From NCBI GenBank assembly GCA_945910005.1, contig OX246741.1:39748872-39812871 (forward strand): 64,000 nucleotides of DNA, written 5' to 3'. A program made the position numbers and the translations under genes. The notes beneath the pieces were generated by a model that searched no databases, was not told where the DNA came from, and saw only the letters and a list, made by a program, of their open reading frames with translations. How positions within the stretch are numbered: the first letter of the stretch is position 1; each line of letters starts with the position of its first letter. This DNA comes from Isoperla grammatica (taxonomy: Eukaryota; Arthropoda; Insecta; Plecoptera; Perlodidae). Below, piece by piece: positions 11,600 through 22,141 of the stretch.

Positions 11600-11684
11600 G
11601 GGGCACCCATTGTTGCTATGGATTTGTTTTGTTTATGGGAAATAACATGGAAACAACTGTTACCTTGGTAACAATGGGCGCCCC
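11600..11684. mobile_element. 85-bp palindromic MITE inside the left TIR
   Basis: GGGGCACCCATTGTTGC at the left is mirrored by GGGGCGCCCATTGTTAC read inverted from the right end. It interrupts the TIR between CCTACACCTAG and CCCTGCTGAAAAATC, which are adjacent in the intact right TIR. I see no clear target duplication. Confidence 0.7.
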
Positions 11685-11934
11685 TCCCTGCTGAAAAATC
11701 TGCTTAGATCTTTCTAAATCTACCAAGGGGTTTAACCAGATCCAAGCAGACGCCTTCAAGCTCTTCTTAGAGCTGACTTAACTAATCAGAATAAAGAAGT
11801 CACCAAAATTTCAAAAAAGAAGAATATATCAGCATCAATAAGAAACAAGCAGTACACTTGAAATGTCAGTTCTAAGAAGTATTGAGAAGGAGTAGATGCA
11901 AGAAGAAATAAGAAGAATCAGTAAGATACTACTA
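11685..11934. other. Subterminal region of the 10-kb element
   Basis: AG-rich sequence leading from the TIR into the 73-bp array, with scattered AAGAAG and short array-like motifs. No gene is seen. Confidence 0.5.
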
Positions 11935-14565
11935 TTTAAGTGGACGCTAGTAGAAATAGTAAGTAGTGGATGTAAGAAGACATGAGCAAAATCTACAAGT
12001 ACCACATTGTTATCAGATCCTAGTAGATAAAGTCAGAAGTGGATGTAAGAAGACATGAGCAGAATCAACAAGTACCACTCTGTAATCAGATCCTAGTAGA
12101 TACAATCAGAAGTGGATGTAAGAAGACATGAGCAGAATCAACCAGTACCACTGTGTAATCAGAACATAGTAGATACAATCAGAAGTGGATGTAAGAAGAC
12201 ATGAGCAGAATCAACCAGTACCACTGTGTAATCAGAACATAGTAGATAAAGTCAGAAGTGGATGTAAGAAGACATGAGCAGAATCAACAAGTACCACTCT
12301 GTAATCAGATCCTAGTAGATACAATCAGAAGTGGATGTAAGAAGACATGAGCAGAATCAACCAGTACCACTGTGTAATCAGAACATAGTAGGTAAAGTCA
12401 GAAGTGGATGTAAGAAGACATGAGCAGACTCAACAAGTACCACTGTGTAATCAGAACATAGTAGATAAAGTCAGAAGTGGATGTAAGAAGACATGAGCAG
12501 AATCAACAAGTACCACTGTGTAATCAGATCCTAGTAGATATAATAAGAAGTGGATGTAAGAAGACATGAGCAGAATCAATAAGTACCACTCTGTAATCAG
12601 ATCTTAGTAGATACAATAAGAAGTGGATGTAAGAAGACTTGAGCAGAATCAACAAGTACCACTCTGTAATCAGATCTTGGTAGATACAATAAGAAGTGGA
12701 TTTAAGAAGATTTGAGCAGAATCAACAAGTACCACTCTGTAATCAGATCTTAGAAGAGACAATAAGAAGTGGATGTAAGAAGATATGAGCAGAATCAACA
12801 AATACTACTCTGTAATCAGATCTTAGAAGATACAATAAGAAGTGGATGTAAGAAGATATGAGCAGAATTAACAAGTACCACTCTGTAATCATATCTTAGT
12901 AGATACAATAAGAAGTGGATGTAAGAAGATATGAGCAGAATCAACAAGCACCACTCTGTAATCAGATCATAGTAGATACAATAAGAAGTGGATGTAAGAA
13001 GACTTGAGCAGAATCAACAAGTACCACTGTGTTATCAGATCCTAGTAGATACAATAAGAAGTGGATGTAAGAAGACTTGAGCAGAATCAACAAGTACCAC
13101 TCTGTAATCAGTTTCTAGTAGATACAATAAGAAGTGGATGTAAGAAGAAATGAGCAGAATCAAGAAGTACCAGTGTGTTATCAGATTCTAGTAGATATAA
13201 TAAGAAGTGGATGTAAGAAGACATGAGCAGAATCAACAAGTACCACTCTGTAATCAGATCCTAGTAGATATAATAAGAAGTGGATGTAAGAAGACATGAG
13301 CAGAATCAACAAGTACCACTCTGTAATCAGATCCTAGTTGATATAATAAGAAGGGGATGTAAAAAGAAATTAGCAGAATCAACAAGTACCACTCTGTAAT
13401 CAGATCCTAGTAGATACAATTAGAAGTGGATGTAAGAAGACATGAGCAGAATCAACAAGTACCACTCTGTAATCAGATCCTAGTAGATATAATAAGAGGT
13501 AGATGTAAGAAGACATGAGCACAATCAACAAGTACCACTCTGTAATCAGATCCTGGTAGATACAATAAGAAGTGGATGTAAGAAGACATGAGCAGAATCA
13601 ACAAGTCCCACTCTGTAATCAGATCTTATAGTAGATATAATAAGAAGTGGATGTAAGAAGACATGAGCAGAATCAACAAGTACCACTCTGTAATCTATCC
13701 TAGTAGATATAATAAGAAGTGGATGTAAGAAGAGATGAGCAGAATCAACAAGTACCTCTCTGTTATCAGATCCTAGTTGATATAATAAGAAGTGGATGTA
13801 AGAAGACATGAGCAGAATCAACAACTACCACTCTGTAATCAGATCCTAGTAGATATGATAAGAAGTGGATGAAAGAAGACATGAGCAGATTCAACAAGTA
13901 ACACTCTGTAATCAGATCCTAGTAGATATTATAAGAAGTGGATGTAAGAAGACATGAGCAGAATCAACAAGTACCACTCTGTTATCAGATCCTAGTTGAT
14001 ATAATAAGAAGTGGATGTAAGAAGACATGAGCAGAATCAACAAGTACCACTCTGTTATCAGATCCTAGTTGATATAATAAGAAGTGGATGTAAGAAGACA
14101 TGAGCAGAATCAACAAGTACCACTCTGTAATCAGATCCTTGTAGATATGATAAGAAGTGGATGTAAGAAGACATGAGCAGAATCAACAAGTACCACTCTG
14201 TAATCAGATCCTAGTAGACATGATAAGAAGTGGATGTAAGAAGACATGAGCAGAATCAACAAGTACTACTGTGTTATCAGATCCTTGTAGATAGTATAAG
14301 AAGTGGATGTAAGAAGACATGAGCAGAATCAACAAGTACCACTCTGTAATCAGATCTTAGTAGATATAATAAGAAGTGGATGTAAGAAGACATGAGCAGA
14401 ATCAACAAGTACCACTCTGTTATCAGATCTTAGTAGATATAATAAGAAGTGGATGTAAGAAGACATGAGCAGAATCAACAAGTACCACTCTGTTATCAGA
14501 TCTTAGTAGATATAATAAGAAGTGGATGTAAGCATCAAGTGCAGAATCAACAAGTACCAGTCTGT
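11935..14565 (+). repeat. 73-bp minisatellite, about 36 copies
   Basis: The unit contains AGAAGTGGATGTAAGAAGAC, GAGCAGAATCAACAAGTACC and ACTCTGTAATCAGATCC. The period is 73 bp (for example unit starts at 12,041 and 12,114). Copies differ by a few substitutions. A shift from TACAATCAG early to ATAATAAG late shows that neighbouring copies are more alike than distant ones. Short open frames here are by-products of the period. Confidence 0.93.
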
Positions 14566-15417
14566 AATAATCAGTGCCTATAGTAGAAGAGCCCCTTCAA
14601 TTTCGTGTGACCCCCAACTTAAACAGTAAGAATAATGGTTCAGGCACGCAATCACATCGTACATCCCGACACTCCTGAAAAATATAAAACTACATACAAT
14701 TTTTTTTATCTCATATCTCCCGCCCGTTATATTTTTTCTTATTTGCAAACTGCGAATGAGAAGTGGGCAGGGTAAAAGGGGGGCGGCGTGGCGCTAGGTA
14801 GCGAAACCGTAGCCGGGGGGTGGGGGACGGGCAGTACAATCGCATCACAACTTGTCGAGTTGTGAGGGTGCATTCGAATTAGTGCAAAACTATCCCTAGT
14901 TCAAATGACTGACAACAAAAAGGCTTTCTGACTCCAAAGAAAATTGATCTTATGTATTTTTCCGGACATCTTGTGATGATAAGTTTGCACGATTTTCCGC
15001 CTTCGGCAAATGATTCTATACCGCCACCCCTTCTCTTTCAAATATCAATACACTTTTATAAGTCTATGGTTAAACTATGAATTCACCCAACAAAGACCCT
15101 CAGGGTGAAATTCTAGGTGTCCTAATGGAGCAAGCAGGTAACTGTGTATCCGCTGAGTGAGAGTATATTGTTTAATTGTATCTCAAGAATGTATAATGAT
15201 TAACGATGAAGTTACGTTTATATCTGACATCAAAGTCAGTATCGCGGGCGACAGCACACGAAGAGCCGTAAAGTACGCCGAAAATGTAAATGTAAAAAAT
15301 GTTGGTACGGGTAAGGTTGATACAATTGTTGGTAGTCTAGGTAATTATTTACAACTTACGAACTTAACTACAACTATTTACAATTATTATTTACATTTGA
15401 TAACAAGAATAGAATAG
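14566..15417. other. Unique-looking spacer inside the 10-kb element
   Basis: No gene is recognised. It contains G-rich stretches at about 14,765-14,832 (several GGG to GGGGGG runs, one strand) that could form G-quadruplexes. An 86-codon open frame (15,157-15,417) has no recognisable domain. Confidence 0.4.
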
Positions 15418-15830
15418 TTTAAACTAGAAGAAGAACGAATGAGACTAAACAAGTTCCAACAAGAGCTTGTTATAATAAGAACAGCACAGTTTGAACTAGA
15501 AGAAGAATACATAAGATGGAACTAGATGCAGTAAGATCATTTTGTATCAAGAATAGAATAGGTAGTTAAAACTAGAAGAACGAATGAGACTAAACAAGAT
15601 CTAACAAGAGCTTGTTATAATAAGAACAGCACAGTTTGAACTAGAAGAAGAATCCATAAGATGGAACTAGATGCAGTTTAAGATCATTTTGTATCAAGAA
15701 TAGAATAGGTAGTTAAAACTAGAAGAAGAAGAACGAATGAGACTAAACAAGATCTAACAAGAAATTATTATATAATAAGAACGGCATACTTTGAACTAGA
15801 AGAAGAATCCGTGAGATGGAACTAGATGCA
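15418..15830 (+). repeat. Tandem repeat of about 145-153 bp, nearly three copies
   Basis: CGAATGAGACTAAACAAG recurs at about 15,436, 15,581 and 15,734, each followed by a CTTGTTATAATAAGAACAGC-like block and a GATGGAACTAGATGCAGT block. The last copy is partial. Confidence 0.8.
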
Positions 15831-15919
15831 GTGAGTTAATTTTACATTTTTTTATCCATGTTACGTTTAAACGAACTACACGTATTTGTATTGGGGTAGT
15901 AATGTTTTGTGTATTTGTT

Positions 15920-16390
15920 TGTCACGGCGATTCTGTGCATCGACCCATACTGTATGGATGGGTAAGGGCGATTCAGTGTCCGTGCCAAGGCGATCCTGTG
16001 CTACGGCCCATACTGTATGGGCACAGATAACGGATTGTAGGTAAAGGTTTTGACACATAATTTTTGTGTCACTGCGATTCTGGGCTACGGCCCATAGGTA
16101 CTGTATGGGTCGAGGCCATTCTGGAAGAGACCAACAAAATTACTTTTCTGTCACAAGACCCATTCGGAAACACTTTGACAATTACCGTGGTACATTTCGG
16201 TGCTACGGCGATTCTGTGCTACAGCGATTCTGTGTCAAGACCTACACTTCTTGCCCACACCACCCACACTGTTCAAGGACTTTAACAAAACTACTGGTCT
16301 GTGTCAAGACCCATTAGGAAAAACTTTCGTTGAAGAATTCTGTGTCACGACGCTTCTGTGCCAAGGCGATTCTGTGCCAATGTCCCGCCC
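15920..16390 (+). repeat. Cluster of dispersed GGCGATTCTGTG motifs and CCCATACTGTATGGG palindromes
   Basis: The motif GCGATTCTGTG and close variants occur about nine times at irregular spacing. Several are joined to CTACGGCCCATACTGTATGG, where CCATAC-T-GTATGG is a short palindrome. It looks like a decayed minisatellite. Overlapping open frames in all three plus frames are not convincing genes. Confidence 0.65.
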
Positions 16391-17296
16391 CTATTTGTCG
16401 AATGTTAATTATAATAGTATTACTTTCCGTTCACCGATATATCTAATAATCTTTAATATGTGTTTGGATTTTAATAACTATAAGCATAACACACACTAAA
16501 ATACTTAAGTTTTACGAATACTAAATTTGTTGGTGAAACTTTAGTTGAGACAATATATTATCTAAATCTATTCGAAAAGTGTATCTTCTCTAGAAGCTGG
16601 GTTGTTCCAATAAACCTTTGCACGACTGGAAAGCGGAATCATTAGGCTTACCATTTATGTACGGTTCAGCTAGCACAGTTGCAATATGTTTAAACAATGA
16701 CAAATTTGTAATTACTACACTTAATGTCTAAAACCCCAAAATTATTATAGTTTACCTGCCCCAATGACGGGACAGCTTGACCACAGATAACGGATTGGCT
16801 TGACGATGTTTGTTCAACCTTGCATTGCACTGAGCGCCTGTATGTATGTGACACCCAATGCGTAGCTGTAGCGCGGGTTGCCTAATCTTAGGGCGATAGT
16901 CAAGATCGTGCCGATTGTTTCTTGAAGAAATCGGCCTTTTCGCCTCCGGGGGAGTAAATATCAATAAACAATACATAAATCGGGTTGTGTGCATGATTGT
17001 AAACTACAGTAAACAGTTTTTGTCGATCAATTATGGAACAAAATGGTATATATGTGTGCGTGAAAGAAAATATAGTGATGCATAATATTATTGAGTGGTG
17101 CATTAGAAGCCCAATATTCCGTGAGTATGCTAAAGAATTCGATGAAAAATACATGTTCTAAAAATAGTATTTGAAATATTTGACTTTGAGGAATACTAAG
17201 TCCCCCAAATTAGGTAAATTGCTTTATTCTAATGTTATCTCATTTAATGGGAAAGACAAAATTACCTGTTCCATCAGTAGGCCTCCATACATTACA
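16391..17296. other. AT-rich spacer inside the 10-kb element
   Basis: No recognisable gene or repeat. The one item of note is a 42-codon frame at 17,033-17,161, listed separately. Confidence 0.4.
17033..17161 (+). CDS. Possible 42-residue ORF or exon, unknown
   Basis: The ATG at 17,033 opens a frame to TAA at 17,161. The peptide is well mixed in composition (MEQNGIYVCVKENIVMHNII...), without low-complexity runs, but has no recognisable domain. In 10 kb of sequence such a frame can arise by chance. It is reported only because it is the most protein-like stretch in the centre of the element. Confidence 0.12.
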   Translation: MEQNGIYVCVKENIVMHNIIEWCIRSPIFREYAKEFDEKYMF

Positions 17297-17475
17297 ATGA
17301 AATAAAATTAAAACCGAAACGGGATGTTTCGCCGCGTGGTGGGTAATGACACGGATAAGGGATTGTAATAAGGTGATCCTTATCTTGACGTTTCGTCCTT
17401 TCTGTGAGGGACATCTTATCAACACACGACACGACGCGGCGCAAACTTCCCGTTTTATTTTTATTTCATTAATAC
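17297..17475. repeat. Imperfect inverted repeat (fold-back of about 175 bp)
   Basis: AATGAAATAAAATTAAAACC followed by CGCCGCGTGGTGGG on the left is mirrored by CGACGCGGCGCAAAC and TTTTATTTTTATTTCATT on the right. The centre contains GACGTTTCGTCC. It is probably a degraded hairpin MITE. Confidence 0.5.
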
Positions 17476-17683
17476 CGAGCCGCGAAAGCTTAAAATGTGA
17501 ATTAATAATAATGATAATGATACTGATAAACGTTTTATACCCTCTTCAGGCGACTGCGTATTGCCGTATTGAAATAGTTGGGAAGGAATGTTCGAGGGCT
17601 ATTAGTTTAGCTCAATCCCGGCATTCATCCTTCGTCCTTGTGAGTTGTGACTGAGGAAACTATCATAAAAACCTTCAGCCCAG

Positions 17684-17756
17684 TTGCCGGTAGCAAGTAT
17701 CGAACCGGTAGCTCTCGAATTAGAAGCTCGTGAGCTCTGTCAGTTGCACTATTGTA
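17684..17756 (-). ncRNA. tRNA-like (SINE-head-like) relic
   Basis: Read on the minus strand, CAACTGACAGAGCTCACGAG resembles a tRNA D arm. It is followed by an anticodon-arm-like stretch and GGTTCGATACT, which is close to a B box, with TTTTTAT about 30 bases past the end. It is too degenerate for a tRNA gene. Confidence 0.35.
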
Positions 17757-18440
17757 ATAATATAAACCACGATCTCTGCAAATCCTGGCTTGGGCACGGA
17801 TGTCATGTGTTGTTTTTTCATTCTCATAGTCAACCACTCATCGTCTCGATTAGCCTCGTTGCAAAAATATGGGACGTAAACCCCAAGTATCATCATCGTA
17901 ATAATAATTATCATAATATGTATGTGTGTTATTATGTATGAAGGACACACACTACAACCATGCTGTCGCAAAAGATTACTACCGCCACCGGTATTTACAT
18001 CGTATTCGTATGACCACCTGCAGATATGGCCATCATCACTCGCATGTGTGAACAAGCAGTGAAAGGAACCATGTCCGGCCGTTAAAACTTATTTGAAATT
18101 TTTACAATGCCACATGCCTACAGGGATGGGCTCGCCGAGTTCCTTCCATTCAAGGCTAACCGCTCACAGACCCGCCGCATTCTTCTTCGGCACTCTGAAC
18201 GAACAAGTCGCAGGCATTGGACACATGAAGCCGCAGGTGTAGAAGAAGAAGACCATACCATACGATTGTATTTTGTTGTGTTGCAGATGATCTTGCTTAC
18301 ATGAAGAGCTGATTGTTTCCACGCTCAGTTGTCAAAAATTAGCAATATACACTATTTCTGTTTCAGACCTCGCTCACCACCAATCTGTCATGTTGGAAAT
18401 CATATTATTTTCTCGTGACGGCAACCATGTTGAATTACAT
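17757..18440. other. Spacer, no gene recognised
   Basis: Mixed sequence. A 65-codon open frame (18,107-18,304) sits in a slightly GC-richer patch but shows no known domain. AT-rich ATAATAAT tracts occur near 17,900. Confidence 0.35.
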
Positions 18441-18479
18441 TATTACTGCGATTCAGCTTCATATTACCATATTACGCAC

Positions 18480-19765
18480 CTAATATAACTTCTCTGTTTC
18501 AGAATGCTGACGTTATCACTGCGATTTAGCTTGATATAATATACAAAACTTCTCTGTTTCAGATTGCTAACGTTATCACTGCGATTTAACTTGATATAAT
18601 ATACAAAACTTCTCTATTTTAGTTGCTGACGTTATCACTGCGATTTAGCTTGATATAATATACAAAACTTCTCTGTTTTAGATTGCTGACGTTATCACTG
18701 CGATTTAACTTGATATAATATACAAAACTTCTCTGTTTCAGATTGCTAACGTTATCACTGCGATTTAACTTGATATAATATACAAAACTTCTCTATTTTA
18801 GATTGCTGACGTTATCACTGCGATTAAGCTTGATATAATATACAAAACTTCTCTGTTTCAGATTGCTGACGTTATCACTACGGTTTAACTTGATATAATA
18901 TACAAAACTTCTCTGTTTCAGATTGCTGACGTTATCACTGCGATTTAACTTGATATAATATACAAAACTTCTCTGTTTCAGATTGCTGACGTTATCACTG
19001 CGATTAAACTTGATATAATATACAAAACTTCTCTGTTTTAGATTGCTGACGTTATCACTGCGATTTAACTTGATATAATATACAAAACTACTCTGTTTCA
19101 GATTGCTGACGTTATCACTGCGATTTAACTTGATATAATGTAGAAAAACTTCTCTGTTTCAGATTGCTGACGTTATCACTGCATTTAACTTGATACAATA
19201 TACAAAACTTCTCTGTTTCAGATTGCTGACGTTATCACTGCATTTTACTTGATACAATATACAAAACTTCTATGTTTCAGATTGCTGACGTTATCACTGC
19301 GATTTAACTTGATATAATGTAGAAAACTTCTCTATTTCAGATTGCTGACGTTATCACTGCGATTTAACTTGATATAATATACAAAACTTCTCTGTTTCAG
19401 ATTGCTGACGTTATCACTGTGATTTAACTTGACATAATATAGAAAAACTTCTCTATTTCAGATTGCTGACGTTACCACTGCGATTTAACTTGATATAATA
19501 TACAAAACTTCTCTGTTTCAGATTGCTGACGTTATCACTGCGATTTAACTTGATATTATGTACCTAATTAATTTCCACTGTTTTAGATTGCTGACAATAT
19601 TTAAGACGTTGACACTGAGATTTAGCTTGTTGTTATATGTACCTAATGAAACTCCACTGTTTTAGATTGCAGGCGCTTACACTGCGATTTAGCTTGTTAT
19701 AATGTACCTAATAGAGCTCCGCTGTTATAGATTGCTGACGTTAGCACTGCGTTTTAGCTTATTAT
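18480..19765 (+). repeat. 60-bp minisatellite, about 21 copies
   Basis: The unit contains CTTGATATAATATACAAAAC, TTCTCTGTTTCAGATTGCTG and ACGTTATCACTGCGATTTA. The period is 60 bp, kept in register over most of the array. Copies at the right end (after about 19,560) are divergent, with ATGTACCTAAT in place of ATATACAAAA. Every unit contains TTCTCTGTTTCAG, which resembles a 3' splice site. Confidence 0.93.
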
Positions 19766-20090
19766 TTATGCACTAACACTCCACTGTTTTAGATCTCTAA
19801 GTGTAGTAGTGTCTTGTTGTTTCTAGTCCGGTATGTTCTTATTGACAATAGTTCATTCGTGTCAAGCTGGGTCTAGTGGAGCCTTATTGTCTCTCTTTGT
19901 ATGTGCTCTTATTTAAACTTGCCGATTCTTGTGGTCTTGTTGTGTCTGATTGTATAACGCTTGTTAGAACTTATCTGTACTTGCTTTCTCTAGTCTTGAC
20001 TGGTGTTTCATTCTTGTCTGTTCTTGTCTCTTTGAAACTTGTCTGATCAATTGGTACAATTTAATAAAAAAAAGATGACACGAATTTTCA
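19766..20090. other. Spacer between the 60-bp and 36-bp arrays
   Basis: T-rich sequence with repeated CTTGTCT/CTTGTTG words. No gene is seen. Confidence 0.4.
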
Positions 20091-20094
20091 ACAG

Positions 20095-21225
20095 GGTAGA
20101 ACCACTTCCTCTGAGCTCTGACCAAGTCTGCCTAGCACCGCTTCCTCTGAGGTCTGACCAGGTCTGCCTAAAACCACTTCCACTGAGGTCTGACCAGGTC
20201 TGCCTAGAACCGCTTCCACTGAGGTCTGACCAGGTCTGCCTAAACCGCTTCCACTGAGGTCTGACTAGGTCTGCCTAGAACCGAATTCCTTTGAGGTCTG
20301 ACCAAGTCTGCCTAGAACCGCTTCCTCTGAGGTCTGACCAGGTCTGCCTAAAACCGCTTCCACTGAGGTCTGACCAGGTCTGCCTAAAACCACTTCCACT
20401 GAGGTCTGACTAGGTCTGCCTAAAACCGCTTCCTCTGAGCTCTGACCAAATCTGTCTAGACCCGCTTCCTGTGAGCTCTGACTAGGTCTGCCTAGAACCG
20501 CTTCCTCTGAGATCTGACTAGGTCTGCCTAGAACCACTTCCACTGAGGTCTGACCAGGTCTGCCTAGAACCGCTTCCTCTGAGCTCTGACCAGGTCTGCC
20601 TAGAACCGCTTCCACTGAGCTCTGACTAGGTCTGCCTAGAACCGCTTCCTCTGAGGTCTGACCAGGTCTGCTTAAAACCGCTTCCACTGAGGTCTGACCA
20701 GGTCTGCCTAGAACCGCTTCCACTGAGCTCTGACTAAGTCTGCCTAGAACCACTTTCACTGAGGTCTGACCAAGTCTGCCTAGAACCGCTTCCACTGAGC
20801 TCTGACTAGGTCTGCCTAGAACCGCTTCCTCTGAGGTCTGACCAGGTCTGCCTAAAACCGCTTCCACTGAGGTCTGACCAAGTCTGCCTAGAACCGCTTC
20901 CTCTGAGGTCTGACCAGGTCTGCCTAAAACCACTTCCACTGAGGTCTGATTAGGTCTGCCTACAACCGCTTCCACTCAGCTCTGACTAGGTCTGCCTAGA
21001 ACCGCTTCCACTGAGCTCTGACTAGGTCTGCCTAGAACCGCTTCCACTGAGCTCTGACTAGGTCTGCCTAGAACCGCTTCCTCTGAGCTCTGACTAGGTC
21101 TGCCTAGAACCGCTTCCACTGAGCTCTGACTAGGTCTGCCTAGAACCGCTTCCTCTGAGCTCTGACTAGGTCTGCCTAGAACCGCTTCCTCTGAGCTCTG
21201 ACCAGGTCTGCCTAGAACTGCTTCT
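20095..21225 (-). repeat. 36-bp minisatellite, about 31 copies, open in several frames
   Basis: On the plus strand the unit reads GAGGTCTGACCAGGTCTGCC then TAGAACCGCTTCCACT. Because 36 is a multiple of three, the minus strand stays open as a 12-residue repeat (VEAVLGRPGQTS) over long stretches (20,265-20,975 and 20,976-21,263). The plus strand is also open in places. The sequence varies at a few fixed positions (GGTC or GCTC, CCAGG or CTAGG, CCACT or CCTCT). I treat it as a minisatellite, not a gene. Confidence 0.92.
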
Positions 21226-21605
21226 ACAAGGGTCTGATTGAGACTAGTAAGAACTTCTTCCACTTATTACTGATCGGGACCACTTCCCCTAAGATCTGAT
21301 AATGACTGCTAAGAAACATATCTGTTAAGAACTGATTGCAACTGCTAAAAACCATTTCCACTCAGTTCTGATGAAGACTACTGAACCACAGAAGGAATAA
21401 CTTATTCTGCTAAACCTGCTAAATACCACTTAAAACTTCTTCCACTTACAGGGGCCATAACGGGCTTAATTCTGCTTAGATCTTCTTATAGTGTACTTCC
21501 TGAATCTGACTATATCTACTTCCACTAGGACGTTGAAATTGCTAAGCAGAACTAGGCAGATTTTTCAGCAGGGCTAGGTGTAGGGGCCGACTATGAATTC
21601 CAACC
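21226..21605. repeat. Right subterminal region and TIR of the 10-kb element
   Basis: Loosely repeated, diverged array-like units (CAGATCTTAG, GGAAGTGG and TTAGCAG when read inverted) lead to the TIR at about 21,552-21,605. These words recur in the 73-bp array at the other end. Confidence 0.6.
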
Positions 21606-21608
21606 TAA

Positions 21609-22138
21609 GTGTAACCCACTAAACTGTGCAAACCATAACTCGCTGCTGTGTTCTTGTTGTTTGTGGCGGATAGCTTGCTGCTAAGTTCATGTTGTTTGCG
21701 TTGTGAGTTCCGACACTTTGATAGTTATGAGAGCCCCTGATATACTGCAACAAGGTACTTTAGTCCATGGAAGGAGCATTGATACCGTACTGAGTATTTA
21801 GAAGCGCTTCGGTGTATGTTTTCTTTCTTCCACTCTCAGCAAGGTTCCCTTGGCCGCCGACCATGCCACAGCCTAGGCCTAGGCCTAGGTCTTCATTGGT
21901 CGTCGCACTGTCCACCTTTGTCTCCGCCACAACTGAGCCAATCCGACCTTTGTTTTACACTACCACCTCACTTAGATCGTTCCCTACCATAATTTCCACT
22001 TTTATCCACCAAATTGCCTGTATCAAGCAAACTATTGCGGAAAATCACGGAACGACTTGACGGATTGTATGCGTCTTCCGCCATCTTGGGTTTAACAAGA
22101 AGTCACAGCATGACTAAAAATATTTGATATAGCCTTGC
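21609..22138. other. Spacer to the right of the 10-kb element
   Basis: No gene is recognised. CCTAGG is repeated three times near 21,872. An 82-codon open frame (21,812-22,060) has no known domain. Part may be the displaced remainder of the LTR at 11,428. Confidence 0.35.
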
Positions 22139-22141
22139 TAA

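Larger units (their letters stand above)
11569..21605. mobile_element. 10,037-bp TIR element packed with minisatellites (Harbinger-like signature, non-autonomous)
   Basis: The left end GGTTGGAATTCATAGTC and the right end (inverted) GGTTGGAATTCATAGTC match over about 55 bp, once an 85-bp MITE in the left end is discounted. TAA flanks both ends (11,566-11,568 and 21,606-21,608). A 3-bp TWA duplication and GG-starting TIRs are typical of PIF/Harbinger elements. No transposase was recognised, so movement would need an enzyme supplied elsewhere. The interior holds four tandem arrays and an AT-rich centre. The two subterminal arrays share short motifs. Class assignment rests only on the ends. Confidence 0.7.

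Noticed and set aside
13546..13824. 92-residue minus-strand frame
   Set aside because: It lies wholly in the 73-bp minisatellite and repeats with it.
11935..21225. CRISPR-like arrays
   Set aside because: The units are head-to-tail with no unique spacers, and the window is eukaryotic.
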